DNA of 64,000 nucleotides. Source: Candidatus Acetothermia bacterium. GTDB lineage: Bacteria; Bipolaricaulota; Bipolaricaulia; Bipolaricaulales; Bipolaricaulaceae. Shown here one piece after another: positions 51,801 to 59,156 of the stretch (positions within the stretch are counted from its first letter, which is position 1; every line of letters begins with the position of its first letter). The position numbers and the translations under genes were made by a program. The stretch spans positions 93,780 to 157,779 of the forward strand of contig JANLFW010000001.1 in NCBI GenBank assembly GCA_024653305.1, given 5' to 3'. Under the pieces are notes generated by a model that worked only from the letters and a program-made list of their open reading frames with translations, ran no database searches and was not told the origin of the DNA.

Positions 51801-52109
51801 GAGGTCGGCGAACTCCACGCCCTTGTAGAACCGCCGGTCACTGTACCGGCGGAAGTACGCGAGCTGTTCGGCGATATCGCTCAGACGCGCCTCGGGGAGG
51901 CGCAGCATCTCCTCCCTGGGATACCCTTCCGCGTAGATCGAGGTGAACGCCGACCCCAGGGCCTCGCGCACCGCCCGTGGGGTCAACGATTCGGACGGGA
52001 TCAGGATGATCTTGTCCCGCTGCCGCGCCTCTTCCGCCCGGACCAGTCCCTCAAGCGCCCGGTCGATCTCCGTCAGCCCCAGCTCCCAGATCGCACGTTC
52101 CTCGTCCAT
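48807..52109 (-). CDS. glyA-gcvT: Fused serine hydroxymethyltransferase - glycine cleavage T protein
   Basis: An 1100-residue fusion. Residues 1-~470 are a complete SHMT: IILIPSESLTPRAVREALGS, RRFYKGVEF, and the PLP-lysine motif VMFTTHKTLCGPRG (Lys267). Residues ~690-1100 are a complete GcvT aminomethyltransferase: FAGYEMPLWYTSALDEHRAV, LFDLGHMGAFEV, TGYTGEPMGYELLV, and the C-terminal barrel. Between them ~200 residues look like a worn GcvT/YgfZ-type half (LFLDGEGNVLSEAIVG and on). SHMT makes glycine and methylene-THF from serine; GcvT makes methylene-THF from aminomethylated H-protein. Both share THF, so channelling is plausible. GcvH and GcvP are not in the window. The ATG at 52109 has AGGAAGG upstream. 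Confidence 0.93.
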   Translation of the reverse strand: MDEERAIWELGLTEIDRALEGLVRAEEARQRDKIILIPSESLTPRAVREALGSAFTSIYAEGYPREEMLRLPEARLSDIAEQLAYFRRYSDRRFYKGVEFADLVEALACRRAAECFATAEVGADDIFANVQALSGAAANMAIYEALLRPGDTILAMDLAQGGHLSHGSPFHQSGRRYRVVTYGADPASERLDYDRIMALAKEHRPRMVIAGYTSYPWAPEWRAFREIASACGAFLMADIAHVAGMAIAGAYPNPIGYADVVMFTTHKTLCGPRGAVILSCDPEIAARIDAAVFPGAQGGPHVNKFAAIACAFQLARTPAFRDLMHRIVDNARHLAHALAARGLRLAYGGTDTHLLVLDLRGVATPNGEPLAGETAARILDLAGLVANKNTIPGDTSAADARGIRYGTPWATQRGMGEAEMEEIAEVTGMVLTAIRPFTYHGAGGPLPRGKLPLPVLEEARQRVQALLARFGGVPAVVRADSPHRTAAAGKHVDLGDCVALLVRGGRAAHLLHEAGTASVLCLDPGHARRTLFLDGEGNVLSEAIVGRLPDDDLGRERFLVLAPPETGEALKRWLSALSDGYVLFDPADIYRKVQGPAAVDDLSAHGLRPAFLRDGKEGLALDGGGRILVVSAEEAGRRRHPPEPFLGLSGDAKAIYARHPELFALGKPYFVGQHLFVVPATKESYRPQAPERPLQRTPLAEVHRALGARMAEFAGYEMPLWYTSALDEHRAVRERAALFDLGHMGAFEVAGRYAEGFLNVVTTNYAGWLHPGQSQYGFLLAPDGEVIDDLMVYRTGKDGFLLVVNAANEGKDWDWLNAVNSGRVLLDPDRPWVEPDGPVDLRDLKAPGAAGGRVDLALQGPASRAVLLRLLAGRDKHRLIALRRTEFREVTIDGASVLCARTGYTGEPMGYELLVPPSQAEEIWHLILDAGKGLGVVPCGLAARDSLRTEAGLPLYGHELGGEHRVWPHEAGFAPYVKLHKAFFVGRAAYLRALGRPSREVVRFAIDPGQRPVRAGAPVVDRTGHVVGTVTSCVVLENGQVGMALLDRRGVGEGTPLGFVIGDRELPREIRPGARLPLVVWGKTVSRFLKREALPMAGED

Positions 52110-52131
52110 GGCCTTCCTTTCCGGCCTGAGT

Positions 52132-53226
52132 TTACCCGGGAAACGAAAGCGGACGGCAGCGGACCTCGCGGTCCGCATTGAGCCAGGCCAGCTCGGCCGC
52201 GAGGTACATCCCCCCCGAGACCAGGCAATGCCCCCCGAGGAGGAACGGCGTCGGGGCCTCGGCGCAGGCCCGCACGAGATCCCTTAGGAAGGGGTGGCCG
52301 ACCTTGTCGTACTGGAGGAGATCCGCTGCAAACCGCTCCTCCGCCGGCGGCCACGTGCCGAGGTGGGCCATGAGGACGCGGGTGTCCCACACCACTCCAT
52401 CGCCGAGCTCGCTTAGGACCTGAACGAGGCGTACCGGTGATCCGACGACGATCCCGAGGAGCGACCGCACCGCCCCCCGCTCGGCCCGCCCGCTCGCCTC
52501 CATCCCCCGCTCCTCGGAGAGCACCCGCACCCGACACGCCGCTTCCATCTCCAGGTAGCGCAGGAGGTGTCCCCCCACCCGCCCGAGGAGGAGGACCTCC
52601 GCCTCGGGATCGGCGAGGAGCCGGACCACGTGCCGGGCGCGTTCGGTGGGGATCTCCGCCAGCACGCGGCGCAGGCCATCCGGAAGGTCGGGGTGGAGGG
52701 CGAGGACTTGGAGCTCGCCTGGGGTATCGATGTCGAGCTGGGTGGCCGCGGAGCGGGGGAGCTCATAGCACACATACCCGGCCTGCCAGAGGCGGATCCC
52801 GAGCGGGTTATCCCGGGCGAGGTCGGCCACCGGGCCCGGGGGGGCGATGAGCGCGAAGTCGGTGGAGTAGAAGTTGTTGAGCACCGCGTACGGGGGCGGG
52901 CACGGGGCCGCGGTCACCACGCGGTCCAGTTCATCGTCCCCAAGGAGGAACGCGCTCCCGGCGGAGACGTACAGGAGGCGCTCCGGGCGGTACTTCCGGA
53001 CGAGGTCGTTGAGGCGGGCCCCGTACCGCCACGGTCCAGGCGGATCCGGTTCCACCGTCGCCGCTGTGCCCTGCCACGGGCCGAGGACCGGGGTAGACAC
53101 CACCACCTGGGCAACGGCGGGATGGCGAGCGAGCCGGCGAACGAGGGCCCGGGCGGCCTCGGTGCGGGCCCGCCCGACCACGTCCTCCCCCCCACGATCG
53201 AAGAGGAAGACGACGACCTCCGGCAT
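52132..53226 (-). CDS. Unknown protein with nucleotidyltransferase-like N-terminal half
   Basis: A 364-residue cytoplasmic protein. The N-terminal ~180 residues read like a nucleotidyltransferase/glycosyltransferase-A fold of the CofC or MobA kind: PEVVVFLFDRGG, AVAQVVVSTPVLGPW, RYRPERLL-type strand then YVSAGSAFLLGDDELDRV, and QLDIDTPGELQVLAL (the DIDTPEDL motif). The classical nucleotide loop LxxGxGxR is missing, so activity is doubtful. The C-terminal half (VLLLGRVGGHLLRYLEMEA and on) is unassigned. It sits 4 bases after rpsR in the rpsF-ssb-rpsR operon, where rplI normally lies, and before glyA-gcvT. Confidence 0.6.
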   Translation of the reverse strand: MPEVVVFLFDRGGEDVVGRARTEAARALVRRLARHPAVAQVVVSTPVLGPWQGTAATVEPDPPGPWRYGARLNDLVRKYRPERLLYVSAGSAFLLGDDELDRVVTAAPCPPPYAVLNNFYSTDFALIAPPGPVADLARDNPLGIRLWQAGYVCYELPRSAATQLDIDTPGELQVLALHPDLPDGLRRVLAEIPTERARHVVRLLADPEAEVLLLGRVGGHLLRYLEMEAACRVRVLSEERGMEASGRAERGAVRSLLGIVVGSPVRLVQVLSELGDGVVWDTRVLMAHLGTWPPAEERFAADLLQYDKVGHPFLRDLVRACAEAPTPFLLGGHCLVSGGMYLAAELAWLNADREVRCRPLSFPG

Positions 53227-53230
53227 CCCG

Positions 53231-53488
53231 CTACGGGCGTTCCTCGTACGGCAGGAGGGCGAGCTTACGGGCGCGGTCGATCTCCGTGGCCAACCAGTTC
53301 TGGTGCTTGGCACACAGGTGAGTGATCCGCCGGGACAGGATCTTCCCGCGGCGGTTCATGAACTGCCGGAGCGCCTCCGGCTCTTTGTAGTCGAACTTGA
53401 GCCCCTGCTGGCAAACGCGGCACACCTTCTTGTGTCGTTGCAACATCGGCTTGTGTCGGTGGACCATCGGCTTGTGTCGTTGCACCAT
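53231..53488 (-). CDS. rpsR: 30S ribosomal protein S18 with tandem-repeat N-terminus
   Basis: An 85-residue S18. The conserved body has zinc-ligand type CRVC and LCAKHQNWL and the core FDYKEPEALRQFMNRRGKIL. The first 21 residues are three 7-residue repeats (MVQRHKP, MVHRHKP, MLQRHKK), each beginning with Met and encoded by 21-bp tandem repeats; the third is the family's usual start. The first ATG has GAGGAGGT 9 bases upstream and overlaps the ssb stop (TGATG). Initiation at any of the three Met codons is conceivable. Confidence 0.93.
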   Translation of the reverse strand: MVQRHKPMVHRHKPMLQRHKKVCRVCQQGLKFDYKEPEALRQFMNRRGKILSRRITHLCAKHQNWLATEIDRARKLALLPYEERP

Positions 53489-53913
53489 CAGAATGGAACC
53501 TCCTCTTCTGGTTCGGGCGTGGGTTCTTCTTCAGTGGGCTGGGTCGGCTGGACTTCCCCTTCCAATCCCGGGGCCTCCGGCCTCGCCCCCAGAAAGTGCA
53601 CGGATTGGGCGACCACCTCGGCCACCCGACGGCGTTCTCCGGCCTGGGTCTCGAACGACCGGACCCGCAGCCGGCCGTCGATGGCCACCTGGCGTCCCTT
53701 GCGCAAGTAGGTGGCGCAACTCTCGGCCTGCTTGCCCCAGACCACCACCGGGACGAACGTCGCTTCCTCCTCCGCCGCCCCGGTTTCCGGGTTCTGCCAG
53801 GTCCGGTTCACGGCGATGCTGAACCGCACCAGGGCCCGGCCGCTCTGGGTGTAACGGAGGTCGGGGTCGGCCGTCAACCGCCCGGTGAGCACCACCCGGT
53901 TGATGTCGCTCAT
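53488..53913 (-). CDS. ssb: Single-stranded DNA-binding protein
   Basis: A 141-residue SSB. The OB fold starts MSDINRVVLTGRLTADPDLR and continues with RFSIAVNRTWQ, FVPVVVWGKQAESCATYLRKG and VAIDGRLRVRSFE. The C-terminal ~35 residues are acidic and Pro/Glu rich and end EEEVPF, the tip that recruits SSB partner proteins. It lies between rpsF and rpsR as in most bacteria, overlapping both. Confidence 0.97.
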   Translation of the reverse strand: MSDINRVVLTGRLTADPDLRYTQSGRALVRFSIAVNRTWQNPETGAAEEEATFVPVVVWGKQAESCATYLRKGRQVAIDGRLRVRSFETQAGERRRVAEVVAQSVHFLGARPEAPGLEGEVQPTQPTEEEPTPEPEEEVPF

Positions 53914-54215
53914 CCGCCCCCGTCCATGCGAACGATCTGGTAGCGGAGGAGGGCGTCGTCCATGGAGAACCGACCCTCCACGCTACGGACCCGTTCGGCC
54001 GGGAGGGAAAAGGTGACGAGGACGTAGTACCCCTCGCGAAAGCGGTCGATCTCGTAGGCCAGGATGCGCGGACCCCACTCGTCCGTGCCCTGGACCTGTC
54101 CGCCCTCGGACTCGATCACCTGCTGGATCTTGCCGATCTTGTTGCGTCGCTCCCCCTCGTCCAGGTCGGGACGGAGGATGTACACCATCTCGTAACTGCA
54201 AACCTCACCGGCCAC
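53910..54215 (-). CDS. rpsF: 30S ribosomal protein S6
   Basis: A 101-residue S6 with the usual beta-alpha-beta pattern: SYEMVYILRPDLDE, VIESEGGQVQGTDEWG, RILAYEIDRFREGYYVLVTF and ALLRYQIVRMD. The start is GTG at 54215 with AAGGAGG about 8 bases upstream; ATG within the first ten residues would truncate strand 1. It is the first gene of rpsF-ssb-rpsR from the promoter at 54255-54283, which diverges from the HU promoter. Confidence 0.96.
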   Translation of the reverse strand: MAGEVCSYEMVYILRPDLDEGERRNKIGKIQQVIESEGGQVQGTDEWGPRILAYEIDRFREGYYVLVTFSLPAERVRSVEGRFSMDDALLRYQIVRMDGGG

Positions 54216-54254
54216 CTCAGCAGCCTCCTTATGGAAAGGGATCGTCTTGGTCGT

Positions 54255-54283
54255 ACTTTACCGCCGTTCCCCGGGCGCGTCAA
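54255..54283 (-). promoter_or_regulatory. Promoter of rpsF-ssb-rpsR operon
   Basis: Minus-strand TTGACG (54283-54278), 17-bp spacer, TAAAGT (54260-54255). Leader of ~32 nt before the rpsF GTG. Confidence 0.75.
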
Positions 54284-54324
54284 CCGTTTTTCCACGAAAA
54301 GGGGCATGGGAAGGGGGTTTACAC

Positions 54325-54353
54325 TTGACAACCCCCTGAAAGTGCACTATACT
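54325..54353 (+). promoter_or_regulatory. Promoter of the HU gene
   Basis: Consensus TTGACA (54325-54330), 17-bp spacer, TATACT (54348-54353). It is the strongest promoter in the window, as expected for an abundant nucleoid protein. Confidence 0.85.
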
Positions 54354-54388
54354 TGGGCATCCTTGACCTAGGGAGGGGGTGGTAACCC

Positions 54389-54712
54389 GTGAACAAGGGC
54401 GAACTGGTGGATCGGATGGCAGCGCGGACAGGGCTTACGAAGAAGGATGCCCGGAAGGCATTGGACTCCATGATCGACATCATCACCGACAGCATCGCCA
54501 ACAACGAAGAGGTGCTGCTCACTGGTTTTGGCAAGTTCGAGGTGCGGACGCGCAAGCGCTCGCAGCGCATCAACCCGCAGACGCAGAAGCGGATCATGGT
54601 CCCGGAGAAAGTGGTACCCGCCTTCAAGCCCGGCAAGAACCTGAAGAACCTGGTGAGCCAGCGGCTCAAGGTGGTCGTGGACCGGGGCGAGCTCAAAGTC
54701 AAGAAGGCCTGA
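54389..54712 (+). CDS. hup: HU-family DNA-binding protein
   Basis: A 107-residue HU/IHF-family nucleoid protein that bends and packages DNA. It begins MNKGELVDRMAARTGLTKKD and has the arm region LTGFGKFEVRTRKRSQRINPQT with the intercalating Pro and the basic C-terminal KPGKNLKNLV. A Lys/Arg-rich tail of ~15 residues extends the normal 90-residue length. The start is GTG at 54389; a GGGAGGGGGTGG site lies upstream. It is followed by a perfect 12-bp hairpin. Confidence 0.95.
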   Translation: MNKGELVDRMAARTGLTKKDARKALDSMIDIITDSIANNEEVLLTGFGKFEVRTRKRSQRINPQTQKRIMVPEKVVPAFKPGKNLKNLVSQRLKVVVDRGELKVKKA

Positions 54713-54732
54713 CCGCGACGTATCCAGGGGTT

Positions 54733-54761
54733 GTGGGCGGCTGCTCCGCGCAGCCGCCCAC
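54733..54761. terminator. Perfect 12-bp hairpin after HU
   Basis: GTGGGCGGCTGC, loop TCCGC, GCAGCCGCCCAC, 20 bases after the HU stop. Only a short CGTTTG follows, with no T-run. Confidence 0.6.
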
Positions 54762-54784
54762 CGTTTGGGATGCTCAGGAGGCGG

Positions 54785-54857
54785 GGGGAGCAGGATCCCC
54801 AGGGGCACACGGCGCTCGAAGGGCCATGTCCACCAATGCCGATGAACCCTGCTCCCC
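54785..54857. other. Long-range inverted repeat in the HU-asnS gap
   Basis: GGGGAGCAGG at 54785-54794 is matched by CCTGCTCCCC at 54848-54857, enclosing ~53 bases that can fold further. It lies in the 236-base geneless gap between the convergent HU and asnS genes. It could be a small structured RNA or the asnS 3' end structure. I could not match it to SRP RNA, tmRNA or 6S RNA. Confidence 0.35.
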
Positions 54858-54948
54858 TAGCGTGCTGGTGTGTTGTCGGCGTGTGAGGCTTTGGCTACGT
54901 GCCTTGCCTTGTTGCGCGGAGGAAGTTTACCCGCCCCCCACCGCCCGG

Positions 54949-56244
54949 TCAAGGGCAGAGGCGGTCCAAGGTCCGGGGGAAGGGAACCGCCTCCCGGATG
55001 TGCGGGATCCCCGCGACCCAGGCCACGACACGCTCGACCCCGAGGCCGAACCCGGAGTGGGGCACCGACCCCCAACGGCGCAGGTCCATGTACCAACGGT
55101 AGGCCTCTTCCGGGAGGTTGGCCTCGCAGAGCTGGCGGAGCAGCTCCTCCTCGCTGTCCACCCGCTGCGAACCCCCGATGATCTCCCCGTAGCCCTCCGG
55201 AGCGATGAGGTCGGCGTTCAAGGCCAGGTCTGGGTTCTCCGGGTCGCGCTTCATGTAGAACGGTTTGATCCGGGCCGGGAACCGCTCCACGAACACAGGG
55301 CGCCCGAAGTGCTGGGACAAGGCGTCTTCCCCCGGGGCCCCGAAGTCCTCCCCCGGCTCCATCGCCACCCCGCGCGCCCGCACGATGTCCACCGCCTCAT
55401 GGTAGGTGACCCGGGCGAACGGGGCGGCCACCTCGGCGAGGAGTACCTCCGGATCGCGATCCAACTCCTCCAGGTCCCTCCGGCGCTCGGCCACCACCGA
55501 CTCCACGATGTACCGCACCAGGTCCTCTTGGAGCTGGAGGTTCCCATCGTGTTCAAGAAACGCCACTTCGGCCTCGGCCATCCAGAACTCGGTGAGGTGG
55601 CGGCGGGTTTTGGACTTCTCGGCGCGGAACACGGGGCCGATCCAGTACACCTTGCCCAGGGCCATGCACGTGGCCTCGAGGTAGAGCTGGCCGGACTGGG
55701 AGAGGTAGGCCGGCTGGCCGAAGTAATCCAGGGGGAACAGGGTGGTGGTGCCCTCCACCGCCGTGCCCACCACGATCGGGGCCTCGGTGGCCACATAGCC
55801 CCGCTCGTGGAAGAACGCGCGGATCGCCCACAGCACCGCGTCCCGCACCCGGAGGATCGGGACTTGGCGACGCATGCGGATCCACAGATGACGGTGATCC
55901 ATGAGAAACCCGACCCCGTGTTCCTTGAGCCCGATGGGGAAAGGTTCCTTAGGGATGTGAACCGGCTCGATGCGGGTCACGGAGAGCTCGTGGCCGCCCG
56001 GGGCGCGGGGATCGACGCGCACCGTACCCCACACCCGGAGCGAGGCCTCCTGGGGGAGCCGCTCTGCGAGGGCGAACGCGTCCGGGTCGGCGTCCGGGGT
56101 GACCACCCCCTGTACGAGGCCGGTCCCGTCCCGGACGATGACGAACCGCACCTTGCCCGAAGAACGCTTGTTGTAGAGCCACCCCTGGACGAGGACCTCG
56201 CGGCCGACGTGCCGCGCCAGTTCCTCAATGTACACCGCGTTCAT
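54949..56244 (-). CDS. asnS: Asparaginyl-tRNA synthetase
   Basis: A 431-residue class IIb synthetase. The N-terminal OB fold has VLVQGWLYNKRSSGKVRFVI. Motif 2 is PVFRAEKSKTRRHLTEFWMAE, and motif 3 is GFGLGVERVVAWVAGIPHIR ending PFPRTLDRLCP, where the PFPRT form favours AsnRS over AspRS. ATG at 56244 is the natural start before AVYIEEL. It follows acpP after 35 bases and closes the plsX-fab operon. AsnRS presence suggests direct Asn-tRNA charging. Confidence 0.93.
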   Translation of the reverse strand: MNAVYIEELARHVGREVLVQGWLYNKRSSGKVRFVIVRDGTGLVQGVVTPDADPDAFALAERLPQEASLRVWGTVRVDPRAPGGHELSVTRIEPVHIPKEPFPIGLKEHGVGFLMDHRHLWIRMRRQVPILRVRDAVLWAIRAFFHERGYVATEAPIVVGTAVEGTTTLFPLDYFGQPAYLSQSGQLYLEATCMALGKVYWIGPVFRAEKSKTRRHLTEFWMAEAEVAFLEHDGNLQLQEDLVRYIVESVVAERRRDLEELDRDPEVLLAEVAAPFARVTYHEAVDIVRARGVAMEPGEDFGAPGEDALSQHFGRPVFVERFPARIKPFYMKRDPENPDLALNADLIAPEGYGEIIGGSQRVDSEEELLRQLCEANLPEEAYRWYMDLRRWGSVPHSGFGLGVERVVAWVAGIPHIREAVPFPRTLDRLCP

Positions 56245-56279
56245 CCGCCACACCGCCTACGAAAAACCGCCGCAGCCGG

Positions 56280-56543
56280 TCACGGCCTCCCTTCCGCGTT
56301 CTCCTTCTCCTGGACGCGGCTCTCGATGTAGGCGATCGCCTCGCCCACGGTCTGGATCCCATCCGCGTCTTCGTCGGGAATCTCGATGCCGAACTCGTCC
56401 TCGAATTCCATGATCAGCTCGACGGTGTCCAGGGAATCGGCCCCGAGGTCGTTCACGAAGGAGGCCTCGTCGGTGACCTCCTCCACATCCACCATGAGTT
56501 GTTCAGCGATAATCTCACGCACGCGATCCGCGATCTCGCTCAT
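56280..56543 (-). CDS. acpP: Acyl carrier protein
   Basis: An 87-residue ACP. The phosphopantetheine site is [19 protein letters not shown], and the overall charge is strongly acidic as expected. I use the ATG at 56543 ([11 protein letters not shown]); a TTG four codons earlier with a close GGAGG is possible. It carries growing acyl chains for FabD, FabH and FabG encoded just upstream. Confidence 0.97.
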   Translation of the reverse strand: MSEIADRVREIIAEQLMVDVEEVTDEASFVNDLGADSLDTVELIMEFEDEFGIEIPDEDADGIQTVGEAIAYIESRVQEKENAEGRP

Positions 56544-56567
56544 CGACTTCAACACCTCCCGATCTTT

Positions 56568-57320
56568 TTATTCGCATGGCACGAGGCCACCGTCCACGTA
56601 AAACACGTGCCCAGTTATATAAGAGGCCTTGGGGGAAAGCAAGAACACGATGACCTCGGCCACCTCCGCCGGATCCCCGGCCCGGCCGAGCGGGATCCGG
56701 GCGAGGTAGGCCTGGCGGGCCGCCTCCGGCAGCGCCTGGGTCATCGGGGTGTTGATGAACCCGGGGGCGACCGCGTTGACCCGGACCCCCCACGGGGCCG
56801 CCTCCTGGGCCAGGGTCCGGGCTAGGGCCACCAGGCCGGCCTTGGCCGCGGCGTAGTTGGCCTGGCCCACGTTCCCGGTCAGGCCCACCACCGAGGTCAC
56901 GAACACCATTGCCCCCGCGCGGGCGCGGGCCATCCGGGCCAGGGCCTCCCGGGCGCACAGGTACCCGCCGGTGAGGTGGGTCCGCACCACCTCCTCCCAG
57001 TCCCCGGGCCTCATGCGCAGGAGGAGCTTGTCCCGAACGTGCCCGGCGGCGTGGACGAGGAAGTCCAGCCGCCCCCCCCAGTCGGCCACGGCGGCGAACG
57101 CCCCCCCCACCTCCTCCGAAACCCCCACGTCGCACGGGAAGAACCGGGCCCCGGGGCCGAGCGTCGCTGCCGCGTCCTCGCCTCGGGTCGGGTCCCGGCC
57201 GATCACGGCCACCTTGGCCCCGGCGGCCACGAGGAGCCTCGCCGTAGCCAGGCCGATCCCGGACGTGCCCCCGGTGACCACCGCCACCTTCCCGTCAAAC
57301 GTCTCCGACCACCTCCGCAA
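56568..57320 (-). CDS. fabG: 3-oxoacyl-ACP reductase
   Basis: A ~250-residue SDR in the fab operon, reducing 3-oxoacyl-ACP with NADPH. TGGTSGIGLATARLL is the cofactor loop, HAAGHVRDKLLLRM replaces NNAG, and the active site is Ser in FVTSVVGLTG with YAAAK. It ends GLVPCE instead of the usual GGMYM. The start is uncertain: no ATG or GTG fits, so I take the TTG at 57320 inside fabD. A TTG at 57359 or a later GTG at the KVAVVTGG strand are alternatives. Confidence 0.93.
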   Translation of the reverse strand: MRRWSETFDGKVAVVTGGTSGIGLATARLLVAAGAKVAVIGRDPTRGEDAAATLGPGARFFPCDVGVSEEVGGAFAAVADWGGRLDFLVHAAGHVRDKLLLRMRPGDWEEVVRTHLTGGYLCAREALARMARARAGAMVFVTSVVGLTGNVGQANYAAAKAGLVALARTLAQEAAPWGVRVNAVAPGFINTPMTQALPEAARQAYLARIPLGRAGDPAEVAEVIVFLLSPKASYITGHVFYVDGGLVPCE

Positions 57321-58179
57321 GCGCCCGGAAGCGTACCCGGGACGTACAGCGCCTGCCAAGTCGGGTCAGGACCTCCCCCGGGCCGGCCTCCACCGCCTCC
57401 ACGACGCCCAACGTGGGGAGCGCCTCCATGACCTTCGTCCACACCACAGGCGACGTCATCTGGCGCTCGAGGAGGGATCGGATCCGCTCTGGGTCGTCCT
57501 CCACCGCGCCGCTCGTGCCTGACACGATCGGGACCGCGGGCGGGGCGAACTCCACCCGGGCCAGGGCCTCGGCAAGCCTCGCCTCGGCCTCGGCCATGTG
57601 CGGGGAGTGGAACGCCCCGGCCACCGGCAGGGGCAGTGCTCGCCCTCCGTGGGCGTGGATGAGGGCGGCGGCCCGGTCCAAGGCATCCGCCCGGCCGGAG
57701 AGGACGGTCTGCCCGGGGGCGTTGTAGTTGGCCACGTGACAGCCGGCCATCTCCGCGATCTCCGCCGCCGCTTCTGCGGGGATGCCGAGCGCCGCCACCA
57801 TCCCGCCGGGGTGGGCGGCGGCTGCCTCTTCCATGAGCCGCCCCCGCAGGGTTACCAGCCGCAGCGCCTCCGGCCACGGGAGGACCCGGGCCGCGGCCAA
57901 CGCCGCGAACTCCCCCAGGGAGTGGCCGGCCACGGCAGTGGGGCGCAGCCCGGCCCTCGTCAGAGCTGCCCACGCCAGCCATTCCACCACGAGGATCGCC
58001 GGCTGGGCCACCGCGGTCCGGGCGAGTTCAACGTCCGTGAGCTCGGGGAGGTCCCGCCACGGCATCCCGGTGGCCTCCTCCGCCTCCTCCACCAGGGAAC
58101 CGGCCCACGGCTGGGCGAGGAGCCCGCGGCCCATCCCCCGGTAGTGGGAGCCCTGCCCCGGGAACAGGAACGCTACCAC
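57295..58179 (-). CDS. fabD: Malonyl-CoA:ACP transacylase
   Basis: A 294-residue FabD which moves malonyl from CoA to ACP. Signatures: FLFPGQGSHYRGMG at the N-terminus, VAGHSLGEFAALAAARVL with the catalytic Ser, VANYNAPGQTVLSG, and the second catalytic His in PVAGAFHSPHMAEA. The GTG start at 58179 overlaps the end of fabH by 7 bases, and its end overlaps fabG. Confidence 0.96.
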   Translation of the reverse strand: MVAFLFPGQGSHYRGMGRGLLAQPWAGSLVEEAEEATGMPWRDLPELTDVELARTAVAQPAILVVEWLAWAALTRAGLRPTAVAGHSLGEFAALAAARVLPWPEALRLVTLRGRLMEEAAAAHPGGMVAALGIPAEAAAEIAEMAGCHVANYNAPGQTVLSGRADALDRAAALIHAHGGRALPLPVAGAFHSPHMAEAEARLAEALARVEFAPPAVPIVSGTSGAVEDDPERIRSLLERQMTSPVVWTKVMEALPTLGVVEAVEAGPGEVLTRLGRRCTSRVRFRALAEVVGDV

Positions 58180-59156
58180 CGCAGGATCACCGTCCCGTAG
58201 CAGGCCCCGGCCCCGAACGCGGTCACCGCCACCACCTGTCCGGGTTCAACCCGACCCGTGCGGACCAGCTCGTCCAGGGCGATGGGGATGGAGGCGGTGG
58301 ATGTGTTCGCGACGCGATCGATGTTCACCACCACCCGCTCCGGGGGGAGCTTGAGGCGCTTGGCGAGGGCGCCCACGATGCGCAGGTTGGCCTGGTGGGG
58401 GATGACCCAGTCGATGTCCTGGAGCGTGAGTCCGGCCCGGGCCAGGGCCTCGCGGGTGGCGCGGGCCATCATCGTCACCGCCGGTCGAAACAGGCCCTCC
58501 CCTTCCATCCTGAGGAAGTGCAGCCCCTCGCGCACCGTGTCCGCCGTCGTCGGCCGCCGCACCCCCCCAGCCTCAATCCGCAGGAGGGAGAGCTTGGCGG
58601 GGTCGCCGTGCAGGGAAACCCCGAGGATCCCGGCGGTCCCCTCCGCCGGGACGAGCACGGCCGCCCCGGCCCCATCGCCGAACAGGACACACGTCGAGCG
58701 ATCCTCCCAATCCACAAACCGGGATAGGGCTTCGGTGCCCACCACCAGGGCACTCCTCGCCAGGCCGACGGCGATCATCGCCCCGGCCAGGGCCAGGGCA
58801 TACACGAACCCGGCGCAGCCGGCGGTGACGTCGAAGAACGGGGCGTCCTTCGCGAGCTTGAGCGCGGCGGCAAGGTGAGGCGCCGTGCCGGGGATGATCT
58901 CCTCCGGGACGTTGGTGGCCACGATGAGGAGGTCCACGTCGGCCGGACCTTTTCCGGCCGCGGCCAAGGCGGCGCGGGCCGCGGCCACCCCCATCTCCGC
59001 CGGCACGTCCCCGGCAGCGAGGATCCGGCGCTCGCGGATCCCGGTGCGGGTGCGGATCCACTCGTCACTCGTGTCCATCCGCCGCGCCAGGTCGTCGTTG
59101 GTGAGCCGCGTGGGGGGAAGGTAAGACCCGGTCCCTGCGATCCTGACCTTAATCAA
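58173..59156 (-). CDS. fabH: 3-oxoacyl-ACP synthase III
   Basis: A 327-residue KAS III that starts fatty-acid synthesis from an acyl-CoA and malonyl-ACP. The triad is visible: Cys in FDVTAGCAGFVYALALA, His in WVIPHQANLRI, and Asn in VANTSTASIPIAL. The start is the TTG at 59156, overlapping the plsX stop by 8 bases; the sequence IKVRIAGTGSYLPPTRLTN directly after it is the family start. The primer (acetyl or branched) cannot be told. Confidence 0.96.
   Translation of the reverse strand: MIKVRIAGTGSYLPPTRLTNDDLARRMDTSDEWIRTRTGIRERRILAAGDVPAEMGVAAARAALAAAGKGPADVDLLIVATNVPEEIIPGTAPHLAAALKLAKDAPFFDVTAGCAGFVYALALAGAMIAVGLARSALVVGTEALSRFVDWEDRSTCVLFGDGAGAAVLVPAEGTAGILGVSLHGDPAKLSLLRIEAGGVRRPTTADTVREGLHFLRMEGEGLFRPAVTMMARATREALARAGLTLQDIDWVIPHQANLRIVGALAKRLKLPPERVVVNIDRVANTSTASIPIALDELVRTGRVEPGQVVAVTAFGAGACYGTVILRW

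Noticed and set aside
54785-54857. 4.5S/SRP RNA in the HU-asnS gap
   Set aside because: The conserved SRP loop (GGAAGCAGCC type) is missing; I list only an unassigned inverted repeat.
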